Shown: one piece after another, positions 9,171-18,339 of the stretch
How the letters are laid out: each line of letters starts with the position of its first letter
Position numbering within the stretch: position 1 is the stretch's first letter
Source of the DNA: Hyphomicrobium facile
GTDB taxonomy: Bacteria; Pseudomonadota; Alphaproteobacteria; Rhizobiales; Hyphomicrobiaceae
Reading direction: 5' to 3'
Length of the DNA: 64,000 nucleotides
Assembly: GCF_900116175.1 (NCBI RefSeq)
Contig: NZ_FPCH01000002.1
Location: forward strand, 558,001-622,000
Notes under the pieces: generated by a model
What the model was told of the DNA's origin: nothing
What the model saw: only the letters and a program-made list of their open reading frames with translations
Database searches by the model: none
Program-made: the position numbers and the translations under genes

Positions 9171-12100
9171 ATGACACAGGGGGATCGGACTATTAGCGAA
9201 GATAGTGCGATTGCTATCATTGGCCTCTCGGGCAGGTTCCCCGGCGCCTCCAATGTCGCCGCGTTCTGGAAAAACCTCCGGGAAGGCCGCGAGTCCATTC
9301 GCGTATTCACCGAAGAAGAACTGCTCGCCTCAGGCGCTTCGCTCGAAGTCGTTCGGGATCCGGCATACGTCAAAGCTTGCGGCTATCTGGACGGAATAGA
9401 CCAATTCGACGCTGCATTCTTCGGATTGTCGCCGCGCGATGCCGCGGTCTTTGATCCGCAGCACCGTTTCTTTCTGGAATGCTCTTGGGAAGCTTTCGAG
9501 GACGCGGGATACGTCGGCGAAAAAATCGACGGACGAGTCGGGATCTTTGCTGCCTCCGGCGCCAGCGAATATTTCACTTATAATCTCGTCACCAACCAAG
9601 AGGTTCTGGAAACGATCGGCGCATGGCTTTTGCGCCATACGGGCAACGACTCCAATTTCCTTGCCACACGTGTTTCGTACGAGTTGAACCTCAGCGGCCC
9701 GAGCATGAACGTGCAGACGGCCTGTTCGTCGTCGCTCGTCGCAGTGCATGTTGCATGTCAGAGCCTGCTCAATGGCGAATGCGATGTTGCGCTGGCCGGC
9801 GCTTCGACGATCTATCCCGAGCAAACCGGCTATCTCTATAGGCCGGGAGAGATCCTCTCGCCTGACGGCCATTGCCGTCCCTTCGACGCCGATGCCAGTG
9901 GAACCGTCATGGCTTCGGCGGCGGGTTGCGTCGTGCTGAAGCGGCTTGCCGACGCCGTCCGCGACGGGGATTGCATTCGTGCTGTGATACGGGCTTCTGC
10001 CATCAACAACGACGGTTCCGACAAGGTGGGTTACCTTGCGCCAAGCGTCAGCGGGCAGGCGCGGGTGATCTCCGAAGCCCTCGATCTGGCCGGTATCGAC
10101 CCGAGCGACGTATCCTACATCGAGGCCCATGGAACCGGCACGCTGATAGGCGATCCGATTGAGGTCGCAGCGCTTGTCGAGGCGTTTGGTCCGGAAGTGC
10201 CCAAGCAGTCCTGCGCCATCGGCTCGGTCAAATCCAATGTAGGGCACGCGGGAGAGGCCTCGGGCATTTGCGGCCTCATCAAGGTGATCTGCGCACTCGA
10301 GCACCGCGAACTTCCGGCAAGTCTTCACTACCAAAGGCCAAACCCGCAGGCCGATCTGTCGAATACGCCGTTCTTCGTCAATGCCGGCCTTCAGCCATGG
10401 GATGTCCGGTCCGGCAAGCGCCGGATCGCCGGCATCACGAGCCTCGGTGCCGGAGGTACCAACGCTCATCTCATTCTCGAAGAGGCACCGCCGCGAAGGC
10501 CAGCCATTGGCCGCGAAAACGAATCGCAGTTGCTGGTGCTCTCGGCGCGCAGCAACAAGGCGCTCGATGCGGCTTCCAAAAACCTCGCCGATCATCTGCG
10601 CACAGATCCCCATCAGCGGCTCGACGACGTCGCCTTCACGCTGATCAATGGACGCGAGACGTTCGAGCATCGCCGGGCGTTCGTCGCGACCAGCGCGGCT
10701 TCGGCTGCTGCGTTGCTCGATGAGAACGATGTGCGTCGTGTGTTCACGAGCAAGGCTGCACGCGAGCCTCATTCCACGGCATTTCTTTTCCCCGGCGGCG
10801 GGGCGCAATACTGTGGGATGGGCGCCGAACTCTACGAAAAGTTTCCTGAATATCGCAAAGCGATCGACGAATGCCTTGCGGTCGTCCAGCCGGAACTTGG
10901 TGTCGATCTGCGCTCGCTGATGTTCGCGCCGCCGAGCTGGGCTGAGATCTCAAACCTGCGGCTTGCCGCGCCGTCGCTCGCCTTGCCTGCTCTCTTCGCA
11001 ACGGAATATGCTCTGGCAAAACTGCTGGCATCGTGGGGCGTGACGCCTGCTGCCCTGATCGGCCATAGCGCCGGCGAGTATGCGGCGGCTTGCATCGCCG
11101 GCGTCCTTTCGATGCGCGATGCGATTTCGCTGGTCGCGATGCGCGGCAGGCTATTCGAAAAGCTGCCCCGTGGTGCGATGCTATCCATTCCGCTTCCCGA
11201 GGCGGAAGCGCGGGCATTCCTGTGCGATGAACTATCGATCGCCGCAGTCAATGGTCCGGCCCTGTGCGTCGCATCGGGTCCCGTTCGCGCGATCGCGAAC
11301 CTCGAGCAGAAGCTATCTGCTGCGGAGGTCGAGTATACGCGCGTCCACATCGATGTCGCTGCGCACTCGGCGATGCTTGCGCCGATCCTGCCGGAGTTCG
11401 AACGCTACTGCCGCAAGATTGCGTTCCAGAAGCCGCGGATCCCGTTCGTTTCCAACTTGACGGGAACGTGGATCACAGACGACGAAGCAACCGACCCAAC
11501 TTACTGGGTTCGCCATCTGCGCAGTACGGTGCGCTTCGACGAAGGCGCGGCAACGTTGTTGCAAACCCGTGGCATTGCGCTGATTGAGGTGGGTCCCGGA
11601 CGCACGCTTTCGAGCCTCTGCCGGCAGCAGCCGGTAAAGGCCGCGGTCGTCGCCAATACGTTGCGCCATCCTCAGGAGAGCGTGTCCGACGTCGGGTTCC
11701 TGCTGGAAGCTGTCGGTAAGGTCTGGGCCGCTGGCGGCGACATCGATCTCAGCCGGTTGGACCGCGGTTCCCGAAGCCGGGTGCCGCTCCCCACGTATCC
11801 CTTCGAACGTCAGCGGTATTGGATCGAAAAAGGTCATGCTCCCTCCGCTCAGCCGACGCTGAAACGTAGGAGCGATCTAACAACGTGGTTCTCTGCGCCA
11901 TCCTTCCATCGTTCTGTTCAGCCCAATCCGCTGTCGACGGAAGAGCTTGGAAAGCCATGGCTGATATTTACGGACGGCTCATCGTTGGCGAGCGCGCTCG
12001 TGACACGTCTTCGCCGGTCCGGCGCGACGGTGGCAACCGTGGAGCCCGCACCCCGCTTCGCCGTCCGTGGCGACCTGACCTTCGGCATCGATCCGTCGAA

Positions 12101-15100
12101 TGCTGAAGACTACGCGCGCCTCAAGGTTGAGTTGCGGCAGGAAAACGCGAGCCCTGCACACGTCGTGCACCTGTGGGCTTTGGCGCAGCGTCCATGGCGG
12201 CTCTTCAGTTCCCCACCCGACGCTGATCTTGCCGCGTGGGATCGCGACATCGTTCGCTACTACGACAGCCTGTTTCACTTATCGCAAGCGTTTGCCTTGG
12301 GCGGGGACAGCTTCCGGCTGACTGCAATCGGCACGGCGATAGAAGCGCTCGAAGGCGAGCACGAGGTGCATCCCGAAAAGGCGACATTGGCTGGCGTCTG
12401 CAGAGTCTTGCCGCGCGAAACGCCTGAGGCCTCCTGCTCTGTTGTGGATGTGGTCGTCCCTCAAGCCGGCTCGGACGCCGAAGCCCAACTGGCGGACCGG
12501 CTTCTGGCCGAGGTGCAAGGCGACAATCGCAGCCCCCTCGTCGTCCTTCGCAAGAACGGACGTTGGGTGCAACGTTTCGAACAACTGCCGCTTGATCCGG
12601 CGCCGACGCCGCGTGCCTGGCTGCGGGAGCGCGGCGTCTATCTCATCACGGGCGGACTCGGCGGCATTGGCCTAGAAGTCATGGAGCATCTGGCGCGGCA
12701 TGGGAAAGCTCGCCTCATAAGCGTCGGCCGCTCCGCGCTTCCCGAAGAATCGGCATGGGATTCCTGGCTGACAGACCACGGCGAGGATGACGATACCTCG
12801 CGCAAGATCAGAGGTGTCAGGAAGCTCCGTGCCATGGGAGCCGAGGTGATGCTGGCCGCGGCCGACGTCACGGATCGCAAAGCCATGGCTGGCGTGATTT
12901 CTGAGGCGCGACAGCGCTTCGGCCGGATCAATGGCGTCTTCCATAGTGCCGGCCTGCTGCAGGATCAGTTGATCGCGCTCAGGCCGCCGATTGCCCGCTC
13001 GCCGGTTCTCGATGTCAAGGCCAAGGGCGCGTTGGTGTTGCAATCGCTCTTCGGTGAAAGCGAATTAGATTTCCTGGTGCTGTTCTCGTCGGTCAGCTCC
13101 GTTCTCGGGCTGCCGGGACAGGTGGACTACACGGCCGCGAATGCTTTCCTCGACGCGCTCGCAAAAGCCCGCTCGGCACGCGGTTGCCGCACGCGCACCA
13201 TCAGCATCGACTGGAACGCATGGAAAGTCGGCATGCTTGCGACACTGGTTCGCGAGCCGCAACAGCATGGCGCTAAAGCTATTGCCCGCACGGGTCCGCC
13301 GCTCGGCGATTGTCTGAGCGACGACGCGGAACAGTCACGTTTCCGCTCAGTGCTGAGCCGCAAGACGCACTGGCTGCTCGGGGATCATGTCGTCAAGGGC
13401 GGCCAATCGGTGATGCCGGGCACAGGCTACCTGGAGCTTGCACGCGCGGCATTGGCGCATCGGTCCGAAGACAGACCGATCGAGATCCGCGATCTCACTT
13501 TCCTGCAACCGTTCACTGTCGGCGTTGACGAGACGCGTACGTTGAATGTCACGCTGAGCCGCGACGGCGATCATACCTTCACGGCGTTCGGCGATTCCAA
13601 GGAGCAACCTTTTGCGACGGCTCACGTCGCGTATTTCGACGCGCCGGCAACGCCCCAGGAATCAGTGGCGGCCATCCGCCAGCGTTGCCCCCGTTCCGCC
13701 GAGGTTCCGAACGGTCGACTTGTGCAGCACTTCATGGATTTTGGTCCACGTTGGGCCAACATCCAATCGATCCAATTCGGAGAGAACGAGGCGCTGATCC
13801 ACATCGCCTTGCCGGATGCCTACACTTCCGATCTCTCAGAAACTGCCCTGCACCCTGGTATGCTCGATATGGCAACGGGTGCAGCGCAGATGCTTATCCC
13901 GGGCTTCAACGCCCTCGAGGAATTCTACGTCCCGTTTTCATATGGCCGCGTTCTGGTGCGGCAGGGCCTTACCTCGAAGCTTTACAGCCACGTGAGATTG
14001 CGCTCTGCAGACGGCAAAAGCGCGATCTTCGATGCGACCTTGCTCGACGAGCATGGCAACGTGCTCGTCTCAGTCGAGCGCTACATCATGCGCCGCGCAC
14101 AGTCGTTCGCTACGACCGGCGTCGCGGCTTCAGACGCCGCCGCTTCGACCAAGCCGCGGGCCGCGGAGAGCGCCGCGGAAGGTTACCTGCGTGAGGGCAT
14201 GACGCCTTCAGAGGGACTGGAAGCGCTCGATCGCATTCTTGCCAACGACATTTCTCCCCAGGTCATCGCCTCAACGCTCGACGTCGAACTTTGGCTTTCG
14301 CGGCTGAATACCGGCGCTCATCGCGTATCTGCGGCGCAGACGACCACCGCCCAACCTGCGGCGGACGGTGCACGTATCGACGCCGATATCGTCGCGCCCC
14401 GCGACACGGTCGAGCGGGAGCTCGCAGCAATGTGGAAGGAGATGCTCGGCGTACCGCATATATCGATCACGGACGACTTCTTCGAACTCGGAGGTCAATC
14501 GCTGATCGCAGTCCGTCTCCTCAATCGGATTTGCAAGCATTACGCGGTCGAGTTGCCCCTATCCGTTCTGTTTCAGGCTCCGACGATTGCCGCGACGGCG
14601 GAACTGCTGCGCGGTCCTTTCAAACCGGACGAAGCAGAAGCTTCATCGCAGCCCGCCTTCGAGGACGTACCGCCAGCTACGGATTCTGCGACAAGCATCA
14701 AACCGTTGGAAGCGCCGGCCGGGGGTGGTGCTAGAACACAACCCGCGCCGAAGCGCTTCCAGTATCTGGTCAGCATCGCCAAAGGCGGAAACCGACCCGG
14801 CCTGTTCTGCGTCCATGGCGCCGGCGGCAACGTACTCAACTTCCGCGATATTTCCCGGGCGCTGCATAAGGAGCAGCCGTTCTTTGGTCTCCAGGCGCGC
14901 GGCATCGATGGCACCAACCCGCCGCACGCCTCCATACCGGAAATGGCTGCAGCCTATCTCGAGGAGATCCGTGCACAGCAACCGCACGGTCCCTATCTGC
15001 TGGCGGGCTATTCCGGCGGGGGCGTGGTCGCGTTCGAAATGGCGCGGCAGTTGACCGATCTCGGCGAGGACGTACCTCTCGTCGTCTTCTTCGATACCTA

Positions 15101-15626
15101 TCACCCGCAAATGCCCCTCCAGACCGTAGGCTTCGCCCGCAAGGTTTCGCGTTTGCGTAATGAAGGTCTCGGCTACCTCAGCGAGATCGTTTCGGTCAGA
15201 CTCGAATGGCTCCGGGAAGCACGTGAGCGCTGGCAGATCTCACGCTGTCTCCGGCAAAATAAGATTGTTCCGCTGCACCTGCGCAATCGTCATCTGACGG
15301 ATAATTTTGGGCAAGCCGCTTCGAAATACCACCCGCAGCCGTGGGCTGGCCGAGCGATCCTTTTCCGGGCGGCAACCGCGAACTACGTCTTCAGCGGCGG
15401 AGGACTCTGCTATGGCTGGGACAAAGTGATCATGGGCGGTGTTGAAACCGTGGTTATCCCCGGCAATCACGATACCCTTATGCTCGGAGCCAATTCGCAA
15501 GAGCTGATGGGGCACCTCAACAAGGCTCTCGAAAGTGCGCTTGTCCAGCCGGGTGATCAACAGAGCGCGGTTGCGATTTTCGGATTTGGCAGCAAAGCCG
15601 AGCTTTCCGATGTGCGCGCGATTTGA
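9171..15626 (+). CDS. one-module type I PKS: KS-AT-KR-DH-ACP-TE
   Basis: A 2,151-residue synthase starting at ATG 9171, with GGAGG 4 bp upstream. KS (10-440) has Cys185 in TACSSS, His320 in HGTGT and KSNVGH. AT (about 545-850) has Ser633 in GHSAGE; the substrate region reads VAAHS where malonyl enzymes have HAFHS, so malonyl-CoA is the likely but not certain extender. A long linker leads to KR with TGGLGGIG from 1160, Ser1307, Tyr1320 and the ANAF asparagine; HSAGLLQDQ keeps the second Asp of LDD, pointing to a B-type alcohol. DH follows KR: H1406 in HVVKGGQSVMP and D1566 in HPGMLD. ACP has Ser1777 in GGQSL. The thioesterase has Ser1948 in GYSGGG and His2100 in GNHDT. All catalytic residues are present, so one elongation, reduction, dehydration and release are expected. 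KR before DH is unusual. The upstream partner is presumably the divergent NRPS. Confidence 0.95.
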   Translation: MTQGDRTISEDSAIAIIGLSGRFPGASNVAAFWKNLREGRESIRVFTEEELLASGASLEVVRDPAYVKACGYLDGIDQFDAAFFGLSPRDAAVFDPQHRFFLECSWEAFEDAGYVGEKIDGRVGIFAASGASEYFTYNLVTNQEVLETIGAWLLRHTGNDSNFLATRVSYELNLSGPSMNVQTACSSSLVAVHVACQSLLNGECDVALAGASTIYPEQTGYLYRPGEILSPDGHCRPFDADASGTVMASAAGCVVLKRLADAVRDGDCIRAVIRASAINNDGSDKVGYLAPSVSGQARVISEALDLAGIDPSDVSYIEAHGTGTLIGDPIEVAALVEAFGPEVPKQSCAIGSVKSNVGHAGEASGICGLIKVICALEHRELPASLHYQRPNPQADLSNTPFFVNAGLQPWDVRSGKRRIAGITSLGAGGTNAHLILEEAPPRRPAIGRENESQLLVLSARSNKALDAASKNLADHLRTDPHQRLDDVAFTLINGRETFEHRRAFVATSAASAAALLDENDVRRVFTSKAAREPHSTAFLFPGGGAQYCGMGAELYEKFPEYRKAIDECLAVVQPELGVDLRSLMFAPPSWAEISNLRLAAPSLALPALFATEYALAKLLASWGVTPAALIGHSAGEYAAACIAGVLSMRDAISLVAMRGRLFEKLPRGAMLSIPLPEAEARAFLCDELSIAAVNGPALCVASGPVRAIANLEQKLSAAEVEYTRVHIDVAAHSAMLAPILPEFERYCRKIAFQKPRIPFVSNLTGTWITDDEATDPTYWVRHLRSTVRFDEGAATLLQTRGIALIEVGPGRTLSSLCRQQPVKAAVVANTLRHPQESVSDVGFLLEAVGKVWAAGGDIDLSRLDRGSRSRVPLPTYPFERQRYWIEKGHAPSAQPTLKRRSDLTTWFSAPSFHRSVQPNPLSTEELGKPWLIFTDGSSLASALVTRLRRSGATVATVEPAPRFAVRGDLTFGIDPSNAEDYARLKVELRQENASPAHVVHLWALAQRPWRLFSSPPDADLAAWDRDIVRYYDSLFHLSQAFALGGDSFRLTAIGTAIEALEGEHEVHPEKATLAGVCRVLPRETPEASCSVVDVVVPQAGSDAEAQLADRLLAEVQGDNRSPLVVLRKNGRWVQRFEQLPLDPAPTPRAWLRERGVYLITGGLGGIGLEVMEHLARHGKARLISVGRSALPEESAWDSWLTDHGEDDDTSRKIRGVRKLRAMGAEVMLAAADVTDRKAMAGVISEARQRFGRINGVFHSAGLLQDQLIALRPPIARSPVLDVKAKGALVLQSLFGESELDFLVLFSSVSSVLGLPGQVDYTAANAFLDALAKARSARGCRTRTISIDWNAWKVGMLATLVREPQQHGAKAIARTGPPLGDCLSDDAEQSRFRSVLSRKTHWLLGDHVVKGGQSVMPGTGYLELARAALAHRSEDRPIEIRDLTFLQPFTVGVDETRTLNVTLSRDGDHTFTAFGDSKEQPFATAHVAYFDAPATPQESVAAIRQRCPRSAEVPNGRLVQHFMDFGPRWANIQSIQFGENEALIHIALPDAYTSDLSETALHPGMLDMATGAAQMLIPGFNALEEFYVPFSYGRVLVRQGLTSKLYSHVRLRSADGKSAIFDATLLDEHGNVLVSVERYIMRRAQSFATTGVAASDAAASTKPRAAESAAEGYLREGMTPSEGLEALDRILANDISPQVIASTLDVELWLSRLNTGAHRVSAAQTTTAQPAADGARIDADIVAPRDTVERELAAMWKEMLGVPHISITDDFFELGGQSLIAVRLLNRICKHYAVELPLSVLFQAPTIAATAELLRGPFKPDEAEASSQPAFEDVPPATDSATSIKPLEAPAGGGARTQPAPKRFQYLVSIAKGGNRPGLFCVHGAGGNVLNFRDISRALHKEQPFFGLQARGIDGTNPPHASIPEMAAAYLEEIRAQQPHGPYLLAGYSGGGVVAFEMARQLTDLGEDVPLVVFFDTYHPQMPLQTVGFARKVSRLRNEGLGYLSEIVSVRLEWLREARERWQISRCLRQNKIVPLHLRNRHLTDNFGQAASKYHPQPWAGRAILFRAATANYVFSGGGLCYGWDKVIMGGVETVVIPGNHDTLMLGANSQELMGHLNKALESALVQPGDQQSAVAIFGFGSKAELSDVRAI

Positions 15627-15704
15627 GCGAGCTGACGCCGTAGCAGGTCAATGCCTTTCGCGCCGTCGCTCGCGCCACGCGGGAGCGGTGTTGCCTCGAT
15701 CGTC

Positions 15705-16844
15705 TTAGGGTGAAGCGAAAGGGTTCTCGGGATCCTGTGCGCCAGCGTAGTCGCGCCTGCACGAATTGGTGACAAGCTGACGCCTTACTGCCCGCAGTAC
15801 CGGCATGCCCGAGCCATGCAGAAAGGTTGCATAGGCCGGACAGACTTTCTCCTGCATCAGTTCCCGGCAGCCGGCCATGTCGCGCCCGGCGGCGGAATTG
15901 GCTCGCTCGCCGTATTGGACAGCATACTGCCAAGCCAGCGTCTGCATGTAGCGGCCCGTCTCCGGGGAGATTGACGCGGGAACAGCGGCGCCCTCGGGGC
16001 TCCGGCCAAAGAGAACCGCGTAGTGGACCAGCGCCAGATAGTAACGTCCGACATCGCTCAAATGCACGGTGTCGGAGAAAAGGAGGCGTACACGCGCACC
16101 GGGGGAAGTGGCCGCGATGCCCGGCACCTTGCCATCCCAAAGGGCCGCCGCCAATTCTGCCAAGGCGCCTGCTCCCGGCAACACGCGGACGCGCGGAACA
16201 TCGCCGCGCGCGGGCAAGTCGAGGTTCGCACGGCTCGCGATGCACTCCCACATCAACGAAACCGTCCGCTCGTAATTGATCCAGGGCCAGGGCGCGTCAG
16301 GGTCCACGTTGAGCCAGGTGTGATAAAGCAGAACCTCGCCATCGGGATTGCCGGCCAATAGCTGCTTTGCCATCTCGGTCAAATAGAACGCCGTACGCTC
16401 TTTGCGCGCGATAGCCGGAAGGTCGTGACGTTCCGTGACAACCAGCACGTCGTACTTCTCGCCGGGCGACAGGCGCCGGGGGGACCGCAGCTCCTCGGCG
16501 ACGTTCAAGCCTGCACCGTCCCGATTGTGGCCGGCGCTATACCCCGTCCACTCGGAGGCGGATGCCACCTCCCCTTTCGTCCGTTGGCGCAAAAGTGAGT
16601 AGCCGAGAACCTGCACCTCGAAATCCAAGCGGTTTCCGAGAGATCGCGCGATCTGCTCGACGGCCTCCGGAACACCGTCGCTGAGGCTGTGGCCCGAATA
16701 GAAGGCGCGCACGTGATCCTTGGGCGCCCATGCCTGCGTGCCGGGAGCGCCACGCGCCTCTTCGCTCATGGCCAAGCCTCCGTTGCCAGTGAAGATTATC
16801 AGGGCCGCTAGAACGACCAGCCAACCTCTACATGCCTGCCTCAC
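15705..16844 (-). CDS. exported SGNH-hydrolase-like protein
   Basis: A 379-residue protein with a clear N-terminal signal peptide (hydrophobic WLVVLAALIIFTG, cleavage probably after GLA near residue 25), so it should act in the periplasm or outside. YSGHSLSDG after residue 48 resembles the first SGNH block with its serine, and TVHLSDVGRYY near residue 270 resembles the last block with its histidine. The family includes esterases and acylhydrolases; the substrate is unknown. The start is GTG at 16844, sharing a GTGA overlap with the stop of the phosphopantetheinyl transferase gene, so the two are translated as one operon. A role in modifying the NRPS/PKS product, or an acylated polysaccharide, is a guess. 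Confidence 0.65.
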   Translation of the reverse strand: MRQACRGWLVVLAALIIFTGNGGLAMSEEARGAPGTQAWAPKDHVRAFYSGHSLSDGVPEAVEQIARSLGNRLDFEVQVLGYSLLRQRTKGEVASASEWTGYSAGHNRDGAGLNVAEELRSPRRLSPGEKYDVLVVTERHDLPAIARKERTAFYLTEMAKQLLAGNPDGEVLLYHTWLNVDPDAPWPWINYERTVSLMWECIASRANLDLPARGDVPRVRVLPGAGALAELAAALWDGKVPGIAATSPGARVRLLFSDTVHLSDVGRYYLALVHYAVLFGRSPEGAAVPASISPETGRYMQTLAWQYAVQYGERANSAAGRDMAGCRELMQEKVCPAYATFLHGSGMPVLRAVRRQLVTNSCRRDYAGAQDPENPFASP

Positions 16845-17509
16845 GACGCGGGCTCCGACGTCACGACGACCGCGCTTGCGATATAACCGTCTCTGATGGC
16901 GAAGCGTCCGATAAGTCTATCGTGCATCTGGAACCCTGGCACGGCCCTCTTATACGTCGCCGCAAATGTACCGGCTTGAGCGTCGACGTCGACTGCGAAA
17001 TCGGCGAACTCCAGCATTGCCCCGCTGAGAGGATACTGGCACTTGAAGGCCGCCTCCTTCATGCAGAAGATGAGGTGAGCTGCGACGCCCGGCGTCACAC
17101 CGCAAATGGCAGCCAGCGTCTCTCGTTCCGCCGAATTGCAAACCGAATCCCATAGATCAAACGCGAGCTCGTCTGCCGGCTCGAGGTCGATGCCGATTGC
17201 GACGAAGCCCTGGTCGCGTCGCGCTACGGCCGCAGCCGCCCACCCGCCGGTATGCGTAATGCTGCCGACAAGATCGACCGGCCAGACCGGCATTCGATCG
17301 TGCCCCCGGGGCAAGGCCGCGTCCGCGTATCCGAGGGCCGTCATGGCTTTGCGCGCGCAATTCCGGCCGATTGCAAATTCCAAACGGCGGCGCGGAACGG
17401 CACGGGCAACGACGAGCGCTTCGCCGGCCTGCAGGTCCGGAGGTTCACCCGTCAGCGGGGCTTCGGCGATCGCAATCCTGGGATCGAGCAACTCTGCGAA
17501 GTAATTCAC
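16841..17509 (-). CDS. 4'-phosphopantetheinyl transferase, EntD/Sfp type
   Basis: This enzyme moves the phosphopantetheine arm from CoA to the serine of carrier domains, here most likely Ser1819 of the NRPS and Ser1777 of the PKS. The family motifs are all visible: RRRLEFAIGRNCARKAM, PVDLVGSITHT, GIDLEP (magnesium-binding acidic residues) and FCMKEAAFKCQYP with the WxxKEA-like lysine and glutamate. I prefer the GTG at 17509, giving 222 residues (VNYFAELL, as EntD proteins usually begin); the frame stays open to a TTG at 17599. It is the first gene of a two-gene operon with the SGNH protein (4-bp overlap), and it follows a small open frame by 4 bp. Confidence 0.92.
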   Translation of the reverse strand: MNYFAELLDPRIAIAEAPLTGEPPDLQAGEALVVARAVPRRRLEFAIGRNCARKAMTALGYADAALPRGHDRMPVWPVDLVGSITHTGGWAAAAVARRDQGFVAIGIDLEPADELAFDLWDSVCNSAERETLAAICGVTPGVAAHLIFCMKEAAFKCQYPLSGAMLEFADFAVDVDAQAGTFAATYKRAVPGFQMHDRLIGRFAIRDGYIASAVVVTSEPAS

Positions 17510-17513
17510 GGCA

Positions 17514-17729
17514 TTAGTCCACACGACGCCCGGAGCGAGCCTCAAGTTCTTGGCGCCGTACCGCCGCGAGGTTGGCCACGGATGCGAGTTCAGCCGCAAC
17601 GCTGGTTACCTCCGGAAAGCGACGGCGATCGGTGGCAACTAAGTCGAGCGAATTGCTGGCTTTAAGATTGCGGTTCGCGTTTAGCACCACCTGCGAGTGC
17701 CCGGGCAAATTAAAGACGTTATCGTTCAC
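17514..17729 (-). CDS. possible small protein upstream of the phosphopantetheinyl transferase
   Basis: An open frame of 71 codons from GTG 17729 to TAA 17514, ending 4 bp before the preferred start of the transferase gene, an arrangement typical of translational coupling. The predicted peptide starts MNDNVFNLPGHSQ and has a helical, charged C-terminal half. I do not recognise it. There is no strong ribosome binding site, so it may be chance. Confidence 0.3.
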   Translation of the reverse strand: MNDNVFNLPGHSQVVLNANRNLKASNSLDLVATDRRRFPEVTSVAAELASVANLAAVRRQELEARSGRRVD

Positions 17730-18339
17730 GCCCGCATCAAAGCCCCCCCATTCACCCGTTTCAACGTACGCGCGATATTTCGCAACGACACAACGGATTC
17801 ATTCAAAACCACCGGCAGCGCCTATCGCCGGCGTAGGTGGTAATTCGTAATTTGCCAATTTTCTATCCCAATCCGCAATGCGCTTGGTCAGCTTTTGGCA
17901 GCGGGTTTTTCAGGCTTTTTTTTTTCAAATCACCAAGCCAAGCAATGAGTTAATAATTCGACTTTCGCTTTTCAGAGCCTGTGATCGTGAATCGAAGCGA
18001 ACGACGGATGTTTCCGCATCCGACGCCAGTAATCCCATTGTACTTACGAGACACTGTTCAATTGAGGTGACGGGTGGCGAACCGACAAAGCGCTCAGCTC
18101 ATATTCGAAAAGACGTCGAAAGAAAAACGACGAGCTATTCGGTTTGGCATCCGAGAGGGAGACCAATTGTCATAGTGCTTTAATCATAGCACCGACTAAT
18201 GCTTGCGAAATGCCTAACAAAGGCTAAATATCGTCCCCAAAAATAACAGCATTCCCCGACAATTGATCGAGCATCAATTTCCAAGAGAGCGCATCGAGCC
18301 TCCTTACGACTCTTCCGATGATGATCTAAGTTTTGTTGT
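17730..18339. other. 610-bp intergenic region between divergent genes
   Basis: No convincing gene lies here. The region is AT-rich from about 17850 to 18330 and has a run of ten T at about 17920-17930. Promoters for the phosphopantetheinyl transferase operon (minus) and the sugar transferase (plus) are expected here. It marks the border between the metabolite island and the polysaccharide locus. Confidence 0.6.

Noticed and set aside
9330-10808. 492-codon open frame on the minus strand opposite the PKS gene
   Set aside because: It is antisense to the KS domain with all its active-site motifs on the other strand; no domain is visible in it.
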